A model generated the notes under the pieces. That model did no database searches and was not told the origin of the DNA. It was given only the letters and a program-made list of their open reading frames with translations. A program made the position numbers and the translations under genes. A DNA stretch of 64,000 nt from Flectonema sp. DT1601 (Eukaryota > Euglenozoa > Diplonemea > Diplonemida > Diplonemidae): contig OZ025829.1 of assembly GCA_964019425.1 (NCBI GenBank), positions 620,001 through 684,000 on the forward strand, given 5' to 3'. Below are positions 30,017 through 40,600 of the stretch, one piece after another (the first letter of the stretch is position 1; every line of letters begins with the position of its first letter).

Positions 30017-32634
30017 ATGAGTTGGAATGACGACCTTCCGACTTCGGGTCACTCTTCTGTGATATCCCCACAGTCGGACCACGTGATAATATTTGGAGGA
30101 AAATGCAAGAAAAGTATCATTCACAATGATGTTTGGGAACTACAACTTCCTGAAATTGGAGCCTCTGAGACAAAAATAACAAAATGGAAAACAACAGGAT
30201 CAACAATAGAACCAAGAGCCTTTCATACATCACATGTTTACAAGGACATGATGTATGTTTTTTTTGGAATCAGCTCTGACGGTAACAGCGATGTCTCCGA
30301 ACTACCAACCCTAAACCTCACAACAAAAGAATGGACATTTCAGAAGTGCACGGGAACTCCTCCTAGCCGTAGAACAAATCACGCTTCGGTTGTTAAAGGA
30401 AAAGTTGTTTATTTAATAGGTGGAATGGGGACTACTGTTGGAACCAACACTCCAGCAACTGAATTCTCAACATTATATAAATTAGACTTCGATACTTTTG
30501 TATGGACTTCAATATCACTCTCTGACGTCAATCCGAAACTATCACCTTGTCTGTGGGGACACACAATGACATCGTATGGACCTGCAATCTGGTGTTACGG
30601 TGGTGTTGATGTTACAACTGACAGACAATCAGAACTCATGTGGGTTTACCACACAGAGAAGAAGGCTTGGAGATGGTATGTATTTATAGTGAGTATTGAT
30701 TGATTTATTGATAAACACTGGAAAAAAAAAAAAAAAAAAAAAAAAAAAACCAGGTATTCCGCCAGACATCCCGGCAGTAGAAACAACGATCAGATATTCG
30801 CATCCGTAAAGAAAGGTGTCAGTTGGAAAGGAGATCCAAACGTAAATAAACAACTCTCAAGTCTAACTGACAGTGAAAGGATTCAAATTACGAGTAAAAA
30901 CGTAAACAGAGAAGCTGGAGAAGGATGGTGGAAAGGAAAGAAAACATCAACTGGTGAAGAAGGTTGGTTTCCAGGAAAGTTTTGTGAAATTGTAGAACAC
31001 CAATCAAGCACAACAGCTCCAGAATGCAGAACATACCATTCATCAACACTAGCTCAAGGTTATATGATTATTTATGGAGGTCAGAGTGGTAGTCAACCAA
31101 AAATGACACTTTCTAACTCATACAACGACTGTTGGAAACTTCTTCTAAGTGAAGGTAAGTGGAGTACTGTTGCTTCTGAGTCATCAACTCAACCACCACA
31201 GACACTTTGTAAACCTTTTACACATTATGATGGAAAACTATACATTCCAACATTCGAAGATGGAGTGATATGGATGCTAGACGTTAGAGATATTAAGAAC
31301 GCTTCTGAATGGATTCCAATCCCAATTAAGAAATCGAAATCTACGAAAGACGTTCCAAGCTCAACATCGGAAGTAACGGAATCTGTCAGGTCAAGTAGAG
31401 CACCGTACAGATCAGTTCCTTCATGTATTTCTGCGAGAGCAGACTCACCTTTGATGGATTCACCTCGTGTTGGATCACCTGTTGTTAATTCAGCTAGAAA
31501 TAGAGCTCCTGCGACAAACAGTTACGTTCCTTCAACTACTACTACTACGAGATTTCAGTCATCTATATCAGCCAGACCTGGTTCTCCTTTCGTTGATTCC
31601 CCAAAACATCATCGAACTGATGACCAACCTACTTCTCCAGCGATAGCATCAGACTACGGGAATCCATATTACACTCCGGTGATCACTCCAGTTGCTCACG
31701 GGATGGAATACTCTCCAGCGAGTGGTATTCGTGTCAATGAAGAAAGTAGAATAGAAATTGATCCTTTGATCGCAGGTGGTGATGGAGATCAAAAAACGAT
31801 AGTAGTGTATGTCGTTAATGGAAATGAATCACAAAATGGAATACCTGCTGTGATGTTACCAAACGGGATGTCAACTCCAATGATGTCATCGAGTCCAATG
31901 CCGATGATGATGAGTGGAGGAGGTCATCCAACTCCTCCTCCTCCTCAGAAGATGGGATCTGTTCCTGCAGATCAGTTGAGAGAACCTGCTAGGGATAGAA
32001 TTACTGCGAGAGTTCGTACTTCGAGTCCGCATGTTCATACGACTGATGCAGGAAGGAAATCGAGTTATGTTTCTCTTCCTGAACCTCCTCCAAATCCTGT
32101 TCTCGATGATGATTTAAAACCTCGTGAAGGAAGTGGGTCTCCGTCACCTATCCGTGATGTGTCACCGTTGGGGTCTGCGTCACCTCCGACATCAACATTT
32201 TACTCCCCACCTAAATTCACACCTGCGCCATCTCCATCACTGCAATGTCCTGTGAAAGCACACGCACCACCTCGTTCACTTCTTCCAATGCAGGGAATTG
32301 GTCACCCGATGTCACCACAGCGAGGGACATCATCATCTCATACTTACATAAAGGATTTGGGAATTGCTGTATGTTTTGTTTTATATTATTATGAGTTTTG
32401 GTTGTGTTCATTTCATATTATAATAAACCAACTACAGAGATCAATATCAATCGTGTCTGCAGACGGACCAGGAGGAAGAGCTTCGTCGGTGACTCATGTT
32501 GATGAGGTTTTTATTTTTTTTATTTTTTTTTATTATTACAAAGCAACAATGTAACATTTACAAAAAAACAAAAACAGCATAGGCGAGGTAGTCGTGCAAG
32601 AAGCCCAGGAGGTGGTGTAGGAGCTTGGTGTTAG
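30017..32634 (+). CDS. Kelch-repeat protein with an inserted SH3-like domain and long Pro/Ser-rich tail
   Basis: Four exons, 30017-30675, 30754-32368, 32438-32506 and 32578-32634, give 799 residues. The first 220 residues hold kelch blades (HSSVISPQSDHVIIFGGK, RAFHTSHVYKDMMYVFFG, RRTNHASVVKGKVVYLIGG, LWGHTMTSYGPAIWCYGG), followed after intron 1 by a segment with AGEGWWKGKKTSTGEEGWFPGKF, the WW...GWFP hallmark of an SH3 domain, then another kelch blade (CRTYHSSTLAQGYMIIYGG). Thus the SH3-like fold seems inserted within the propeller. The remaining ~400 residues are Pro/Ser/Thr-rich and probably disordered, with many SP sites. It is probably a protein-interaction scaffold. Intron 2 is 69 bp and stop-free, so retention would keep the frame. 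Start from acceptor 29997. Confidence 0.75.
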
Positions 32635-33205
32635 ACTGTTTTGTTATTTTGAAGAATTATTCGGGTCACAACCGTTTTGCTTTGTTAGTTTGGTTTAGAA
32701 TCACTGTTTATTGTTATCTTTCCTGTATTTTAGTTTTTTTTTTTTTTTTTTTTTTTACCTCCCCTGCCTGTGGTACTACCCTTAATGAAATTATAAGGCA
32801 CTAGTAGTTACCTGACATTGGTGGTTGTATTCCCAACTTATGTTATTTTCTTTGTTTACTATAGCAGCGGAGAAACACCTCTTCTCAAATTTTAGAGAGA
32901 ATGTAGTTAGTACTTTTTTTTTTCCTTTTTATGAACTCTTCGAGAAAAAAAAAAAAAAAAACAGAACAAGAGAGCTTTACAGAGAATCGTTTTGTTCATT
33001 TTTATTTCAATGAACGTGCGTATTCTAAATGTTATTGTATTTAAGAAAAAAAAAAGAAAGAAAAAAAGAACAAGAGACACCAATGTACTTGTCAAAGAAC
33101 AATTGTACCAGAGTCACAATACGTGAAAACTACTCCGTTTTTTTGATGTTATTTTAGTATATGTTTCTCTCAGTTAACAAAACACACACAAACCAACAAC
33201 AAAAA
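32635..33205. other. Intergenic region
   Basis: T- and A-runs (32734-32757, 32944-32960) and no ORF of note. AGTATATGTTTCTCTCAG ending 33173 is the acceptor for the next gene. Confidence 0.5.
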
Positions 33206-33760
33206 ATGCTTCGCAACACACTCACTAGAACTGCAGCCAGATGGTGCAGCAATAAATTAAGTCCGGGACCGGCATTCGTATGCAAAGAGCGTTACGGAAT
33301 GGATGAGGCACCAACTAAGGCTGTCTTGCATAAGTATAACGCAGCTCTGGTAGCAGCAGCAGCGTGTGATGGTATGGATGAAAGAGAAGAAGCGTACGTA
33401 TTAGGACTTGGAACAATCTTAGGACTGGATGAAGGAGATCTTCGATCCAACCTCAACCAAGAATGGAGCAATGAAAAGATAGAAGCGACTCTGAAAGCAT
33501 TCTGTGCAAACCTCCCTGATGATGCATGGAAAGGTTTCTTAATCTATGATTGCGTTAGAGCGTGCTCAGCTGATGAGGACTACTCTCCTGAAGAACGCGC
33601 AAAGGTAAGAAAGCTGGCTTCCATCATGGGAATGGGAGATGACCACGTCGCTTCTATCGAGCGGTATGTCATATACGAGAACCAACTCCTTGACAAGGGT
33701 GTCCGCATGATGAGAAATATGCAGGAACGTGAAGAACACGACTGGGATGACGGGTTCTAA
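33206..33760 (+). CDS. TerB-like helical protein, probably mitochondrial
   Basis: 184 residues from the ATG after the acceptor at 33173; the frame upstream to 33161 crosses that acceptor. MLRNTLTRTAARWCSNKL is a typical mitochondrial presequence (Arg-rich, no acidic residues). The body resembles the TerB/DjlA-N fold: YNAALVAAAACDGMDEREEAYVLGLGTILGLDEGDL followed by CVRACSADEDYSPEERAKVRKLASIMGMGDDHV, i.e. two helical halves, each with an acidic loop (DGMDEREE and ADEDYSPEE) after an Ala-rich helix, as in metal- or partner-binding TerB domains. TerB-like proteins occur in many euglenozoan mitochondria, but their role is unclear. Acidic overall with an acidic tail. No intron. Confidence 0.6.
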   Translation: MLRNTLTRTAARWCSNKLSPGPAFVCKERYGMDEAPTKAVLHKYNAALVAAAACDGMDEREEAYVLGLGTILGLDEGDLRSNLNQEWSNEKIEATLKAFCANLPDDAWKGFLIYDCVRACSADEDYSPEERAKVRKLASIMGMGDDHVASIERYVIYENQLLDKGVRMMRNMQEREEHDWDDGF

Positions 33761-35040
33761 TCGAAAACATTGTACTGGAAGGGGAAAAAAAAAAAAAAAT
33801 TAAATTAAATTAATAACTAAATTAACAATACACTTCTGGAAATAATATTTTTTTTTCTTATCTAATTTTTTGAGTCTCAGGTTTCTAAAAACGAAAACCC
33901 GTAAATTCCCTTTTTTTTTTTTTCTTTTTTTTTATTTTCTCCCCATTTTTTTATTTTCCTTGGTCTGTCTGGGGAGGGTAGTCTGTCAACACCTTTATTG
34001 ACTTAGCGTTCTTACTCCTTATCACTTAAGGAATTGTGTATAATTACAAGAATAGGAATGGTGTGATGACCGACGTGTTCTATTTTTCTGGTTGTCACTC
34101 TCTCCAGGCAGACTCTGTGTGGGATAAAAACAAGTTACGACATGTTGTGAGGATTATTTCATCTTTTTTTTTTTTTTTTTTAAATTCTTTGTTCTTCCAC
34201 GCATACCTGTACCATACAGCTAGCCCCAGGTTCTTTTTTTTTTTTTTTTTTGTTGTGTTTTATGTGAGCTTGAGATTACTTACCCAGAGCACCCGGATTA
34301 CTGAACTGAGATAATCTTAAGATAAATCTCCTTTACGGAAGTAGTGTAGTGTTGCTGAAGAGAGCAAATGTGGTAGTGTTTTATGTTCCTTTTTTTTCAC
34401 CCCTTCTTTTTAAGTAGGGGTTGTTTTTGCCAAGTTTAAAAAAAAAAAAAAAAAAAAATACACACAAAATTTAATTAAACAACAACAACAAATGTTATTA
34501 TAAAAAAAAGAAGAAAAAATAAAAAAACAAAACAAAAGAAAAATTTAATGCATTTTTTTGATGGAAAAAAAAAAAAAACAAAAATAAAAAAAAAAAGTGG
34601 ACAACAATAATCCATCTTCCAGCTATTGGAAGGAGGGAAAAAACGATACTTTTTTTTTTTTTTTTTTAGTTTGTCAAAAAAAAAAAAAAAAAAAACACTC
34701 CTGGTGGTAGTGATAAAAGGAAAGGTTAGCTAAAAACTAACAAATAGCCCGATTACCGGGTACAAGCAATGGCTGCCTTACCTTATTTTACTTCCTCTCT
34801 CTCTCTCTCCTCTCTCTCAATTTTACTTCCCTCTCCGTTAACTCTCCATTCCCAATTCCCCTACCCACCGAACGCGTTTAATTTCCAAAAAACTGGTCAT
34901 GGTTTTGGGTTGTTTGTTACTCACTGTCCAGGAAATTCTTTGATAGTTGTTCTTTTTTCGTTATCCACATTTTTTTTTTGAAAATTTCATTTTTTCATAC
35001 AGACGCTAATCAAAAAAAAAAAAAAAAAAAAACTTATACC
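33761..35040. other. Intergenic region, homopolymer-rich
   Basis: About 1.3 kb. There is an AG after TGTCACTCTCTCC near 34108 inside a short frame that soon becomes poly-Phe, and (TC)n near 34795-34815. Many A/T runs of 15-20 nt. CATTTCATTTTTTCATACAG at 35002 is the acceptor for the next gene, and its leader holds a 20-nt A-run (35012-35031). No gene called. Confidence 0.5.
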
Positions 35041-36109
35041 ATGGACCCCTCAATATTGGAAGAGATGTTAAACTCATCATGGACAAAAACCATTAACAGC
35101 ATGCCTGCAAACATCCAAAAAAGGACAAAAGGTCTTCAGGGAATCCAAGAGGAACACCACGAAATAAAACAACAAGAGTTAAAGGAATTGAGAGAATTGA
35201 AAGAGAAGCTTATCACTCAGTGTGAACCATGGTGGGAAGAGAGAAGAAAAATAGTAGCGGGTGAAGGATCTGTTACCGAAGAAATGACTAAGGGAGGAAG
35301 AGCTTTCTTGGAGAAGAAAATGGAAGACAGCGACGATGAAGAAGACGACAAACCAGAACCTGTAGACGTAAAGACCGCAGTAACTGATTGTGTAAAGAAT
35401 GGTATCCCAGACTTCTGGTTGAAGGTTCTTCAGGGAGCTGAGTCATTGGACGAAATGATACAAGAATGGGATATTCCTGTTTTAAAACACCTTACTGATG
35501 TAACATGCATTGACAAAGAAGAATCCCTCCAATTAATATTCCACTTCTCAAAGAATGAATATTTCACCAACGAGAAACTCTTTAAAACTATGCTCCTTGA
35601 GTATGATAACACCCTCGCTGATTACAATGTCACCTCCAGCAGTGGAACTGAAATATCGTGGTGTTCTGGTAAGAATGTTACCCAAAAGGTTGAGAAGAAG
35701 AGAAAGAAGAAGGGAGGACAGACCTCATTTGTTACCAAAACCAAACCACAAGACTCATTCTTTAGCTTCTTTAGCGACAGCCTCACTGAGGACGATGATG
35801 AGGAAGACGAGCACGATGAGGAGGTATGTTCAACATTTAAGCAGTTTTTTTTTTTTTTTTGTGACGCCAACAATTTCAACGAAAAAAAAAAAAAAAAACC
35901 AGTTCGAGCAAATGGAGATCGCAGTTATGTTTAAGGATCTGGTAATCCCAAGAGCAGTAGAATTGTACTGCGGTGAAATTAACGACGATATGGACGATGA
36001 TGAAGAATCAGAGGAGGGTTCTTCTGACGAAGACGACTCCGACGACGAAAAGCCAGCAAAGAAGGGATCAAAGGACGAGAAACCAGCTGAGGAGTGCAAG
36101 CAACAATAA
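35041..36109 (+). CDS. Nucleosome assembly protein (NAP1/SET family histone chaperone)
   Basis: Two exons, 35041-35823 and 35903-36109, joined in phase 0 by removal of a 79-bp intron, encode 329 residues. N-terminal helix 1-70 (KGLQGIQEEHHEIKQQELKELRELKEKL and CEPWWEERRKIV) is the dimerisation helix region. Next is IPDFWLKVLQ, the NAP signature, and IFHFSKNEYFTNEKLFKTMLLEYD (beta-hairpin and core), then EISWCSGKNVTQKVEKKRKKKGG and DSFFSFF. The intron lies between two acidic stretches, after DEEDEHDEE; exon 2 starts FEQMEIAVMFKDLVIPRAVELYCGEIND and ends in a second acidic tail. NAP proteins carry H2A-H2B and H3-H4 between cytoplasm and chromatin. The intron shows a T16 run and an A17 run that could pair. 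A 20-nt A-run precedes the ATG. Confidence 0.9.
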
Positions 36110-37337
36110 GCATAGTCATCAGTTTTATGTTTGTTTTTTTTCCTTTTATTTTCTCTTTTTTTTGGTTTTTTTTCCCCCGCTTACTTTAAGAAAAATCCTA
36201 CATCATACCACTCCTATTTCTTCTCTCCCCAATTTCCCATTTAAATGCCAAAAAAAAAAAAAAAAAAAGAAGGAACACAACGCCATATAAGGGTGTTTGG
36301 AGCTTACTATGTTTCTTGCTCGCACCCGACGTGTAGAGTGGGGGTCATTAATAAGCGAATGTGGATTCACAGAACTCCCACATAGGAGGCTGTGAATCTG
36401 TGTCTTGGTGAAAAACCTCAAATCTGGGAACATCAGGCTTGAGAGTTACCTTTGTTGGTGAATCACTTTTTACTGTTAAAGAGGATTGCTTTAATTTAGC
36501 ATTCGTTAGAATTATGTTTGCACCAGAACAGCTATATCTTACCTCGGCTGTACCTGGTGAGTGGTCCCTCCCCATGCTTATGTTCCAGGCCTTCATTTTT
36601 TTTTTTCTCTTTTTTTTTCCCCCTTCTTCTCCTTTTTGCCTTTTCTGTTTATTTGTGGGGGGGAAATACTAATGGCAAAGGGAAGGTCTCGAAAAAAAAT
36701 TTATAAAAAAATAATATAACAAAAAAAAAAAAAAAAAGGAAACGAGTTCCAAGTAACGGTCTGACACACCTGTTTATCTTCCGGAGTGCCTGATCGGAGG
36801 AAGAAAAAATGAGGGAAAAGAAATTTATTTTTTTGTTCTCCTTTTCCTTTCCCGTTCCTTCTTCGGATGTATTTCAAGTTTGTGTAGAGCCCTGGACTGT
36901 GGCTTGTTTCGTACCCGTTTCTTTTTTTTTTTTTTTTTTTTTTTCCTTTTCCTGTTTTTCCCTGCAAAAGAAATAGATGTGTTGCGAAGGGAAGGGGAGA
37001 AAAAAAAAAAAGTTTACAAAAAAAAATTTAAAAAAAAGGGAACAAAAAAAAGAAAAAAGAAAAAGAAAAAAGATACTATTTGGTCTTATTGAGATTTACT
37101 TGGCATTGCAGATTGCGCAACATGTCTACTCAGGTCTGATGTAGTTAACACGGCATGCCATACTCTCTTGTGTGTGCGTAGTAAACCTTTCTAAAGTTAA
37201 CACACATGGGCCCACAAAACAGTTTGCTTGATCTTGTCTGTCGTTATGGACGAGTCACAAAAAAAGCATTCTCTTATTTAATCATTATAGAGACGACGTA
37301 GAGCGGACATATATATCATCAGTGAGAAAAAGAAATG

Positions 37338-37369
<32 letters not shown>

Positions 37370-37669
37370 AACCCCCAACCCTTGAATCCGCTGTTTTTTT
37401 CTAATTTTTTTTTTTTTTTTTCCATTCACTTTGTCTTCATTTTCGTTTTTTTCTTTTTTTTTTTTTTTTCCTTCTTATTTTTTTCATTTCATACTTACAG
37501 CTGCATCATTCATTTTCTATTTTTTAAAATTATCCAAATACAAAAAAATTTAAAAATGGTTGAGTGTCTGACCGTGAAAAAAAAAAAGATTTATACATTT
37601 CAACTAATCTCTTTACTACAACAGGAATATTTCCATAACAACAACAACAAAAAAAAAAAGAATAAAAAC
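36110..37669. other. Intergenic region with a stem-loop and a minus-strand ORF
   Basis: Between 36290 and 36590 the base composition becomes normal rather than homopolymeric. This part holds an inverted repeat (GATTCACAG 36364-36372 with CTGTGAATC 36390-36398, inner CTCC/GGAG) and a minus-strand 82-codon ORF (36348-36596). The rest is A/T runs. The frame leading into the coiled-coil gene (37322-37669) is poly-Lys and poly-Phe and crosses the acceptor ATCTCTTTACTACAACAG (37624), so it is not coding. Confidence 0.45.
36364..36398. repeat. Inverted repeat with nested inner stem
   Basis: A perfect 9-bp stem with an 17-nt loop that itself contains CTCC and GGAG able to pair. It sits in an island of non-homopolymer sequence within an otherwise A/T-run-rich spacer and might be a structured RNA or a remnant of a mobile element; no family recognised. 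Confidence 0.5.
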
Positions 37670-40600
37670 ATGCCTTCAACGGCCGACCCCGGGTGGAATG
37701 GGGAACGAAAACCCACCCTACCATCAATGGTTTCAGGGGGGGTTCGTTCGAAGTCAAAGAAAATGATTAGTACGGTAGTTGGTTTTGAAGTGATGAGATG
37801 GAATAGGAAATTCAGCAAAGGATTAATTGAATTTAAAATGACAGCTAATCCGAAGGGGGGAAATGCTACGGCAGCTTTACTACCGAAGGGATGTAATTCC
37901 AGATCTGATTGGGCTGTTTCAAAATTAAATGACGAAGCTTGCGCGACTTCACCACACTTCAGAGATGTTGGAACCACAATGTGTGCTCATATCTGCCATG
38001 ACGAGAAGAAGATTTCGTGGTATGCTGGAAGCGATATCAAAGACACAAGACTCGTGTCTTCACAACCCATCAGACTCGACATGCTCCCCGTGACTGCAGT
38101 TTTCAGCACCTTCGGCAGCAACGTTCGAGTTGAGATTGCTGACATCAGTGATAAACTATTCAAGAGAGATCCTGAAATAATGAGAATGGATAAAGACTTG
38201 CTCAAAGAGGCAGATCATTTCCGTGCTAAGATGAAAAAAGAAACACCAACTTCCAGTCCTTCGCTATCATGTGCGGAAAATCCAATGCAAAAAGAAATGA
38301 TTTCAGAGTTGGAAACACAAAGGGAAACACTTCAATCAGAAAAAGATGAACTTGAAGGAACCAATGGCTCTCTAAAAGGGGAAGTTGAAACATTGACAGT
38401 AGAAGTAGAACAGAAGACAAGCAGAATATCAAGTCTAGCAAAGCAACTTGAGACTGTTCGCGCTGCAAACTCATCTCTGGAAGATCAACTAAAAAATAGA
38501 GAAGACAATAGAAAAGAGAACCTTGACAGATGCAATGACCAGGAGATGGATATTATGAAACTCACAAAGAAAGTATCATCCCTTGAGACAAGTCTCGAAG
38601 AAGAACGAGCGACTAAATTGGAATTAGTAAAATCTGAAGAAGGGATCAAAGAAAAATTATCTCATCTCGAACAAACCACAACTTCAAATGATCTCCTCAA
38701 CAAAGTGACAAGGGAAATGTCAGAGTTGCAAGTTGGCAATGACAGGTTAGAATTGGAATTAGCAGCTATAAATGAAAATTTTGACCGCGAAAAAGCCAAG
38801 AAAAACAAACTACTCAGAGAAAACAGCCAACACGAACTCCTCATAGCCGACCTCAAAGGACAAATACTAATGTTAGGAAAGATAAAGAAGAGTGGAGATA
38901 GAGGAACACCCAAAACCCCCAGACAAGAGTATTCCTGTTCATCTCTTGGAGATGACGGTGCGATTCAATTAAGACAGCAGTTGGAAGATGCTTTGCGAGT
39001 TAGAACACAACAAGAAGTTCAAATAGCGGAATTGAAAGGACAAGTGTTGATGATGAGTAAGATGAAAGTATCGAAACTGTCGGTACCATCATCACCAACC
39101 AGATCACTTGCGTCGTCGTTTACTGATGTTCGAACTCCTATAAGTACCCCAAGAGAGTTATTCACTGATCAGTCTAATGATATTCATCAGCAGGAGATAT
39201 CAGAACTTCGAAATCAGCTACGTGTTGCCCTAATGAGTGACGACGACGATCACAATTCTAAACTTCAAATTCTTCAAAATGAAAATTCATTTCTAAAACA
39301 ACAAATCAGCGACAATCATGGCAACCAGTCATCACCAACGACTACCAGCATCGGTTCTGATCAGGAGATTGCTGACTTAAAAAATGATCTCCGAGTTGCC
39401 CTACTCACTGACGATGATGATTTTAATGCCAAGATGGCCATCCTCCAAGATAAAATAAAATCCCTCGAAACAGCAAATACTATTTCACCGCATCATATAA
39501 AGTCACTCGAAGCGAAAATTTCATCGTTAGAGAATGAGAATAAAGAGCTAAGGCAAGATGGGACACCGTCAACTACAGACACGTCTCAGTTACAAAGTCA
39601 AATTGTGGAGCTTGAGAACCAACTGAGGAACGCTTTATCAATAAATATCGATGATGAAAATATTGAAATAAAAAATTTAAGACACAAGATTGCCTCTCTA
39701 GAAGTTGAAAATGAGAACCTTCAGCAAACTAACGTGGTGGATCATAATGATGATGAGAATGAGTTAATTGAAAAAATTAAAATTTTAGAAACAGCAGCTT
39801 TTCAAATGGTAGCCGGGAAACAAGATGACAACAACAACATCGATCGACTACAACAAGACAACACAGCTCTTAAAGAACAAATCCTACTTCTTGAAAGCCA
39901 ACACCTGAGCAACTCACCTGAAGCAAATCCTGTTGAATGCGAAGATTGTAAAATCCACACTATTGAAAATGATCATTTGAGACTTGAGAATGACTCTCTG
40001 AAGGGACAAACTAATCACATCGACTCTGATGTACTTCAAAATGAGAACAACGAACTAAAAGCACAGCTAAGAATAGCCTTGATGACTGATGACGATGATC
40101 ACAATGCCGCAATGAATGTGCTTCATGATAAGATCTCAGCTCTTGAAAGTAAATTGGCAACTGCTACTCCTTCAAATGACTCAGAAATATCAAATTTAAA
40201 ACTTCAAAATGAAATCCTCCAAACCAGATGCGAACACCAAGACAGCGACATTGAAAGACTTGTTAAAAACGTTGAAATACTTGAACAGGATCTGAGAAGT
40301 GCGCAAAGTCCGTTAAAATCATTTTCTACTACTCGCAATGACGTTCAAATATCAGAACTGGAAGAGACAAATAAAAAACTAGAACAACAACTACACGTTG
40401 CTCTCTTCAACGAAGATGCTGAGGATGAAATAAACGAACTGAAATCAAAGATTGAAATCTTGGAAAAGGATTGCAATGAGACTCAAGAAAGACTTCAGCT
40501 AGTTCTAACTGACGATGGAGAAGTTGAAGAGCTGCATGAGAGAATATCCCAACTCGAGGGTGAAAATAATTTTCTAAAACAACAGTCAGAATGCGACAGT

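Noticed and set aside
37322-37669. Extended N-terminus for the coiled-coil gene
   Set aside because: It begins at GTG, is made of poly-Lys and poly-Phe from homopolymers, and crosses the leader acceptor at 37624.
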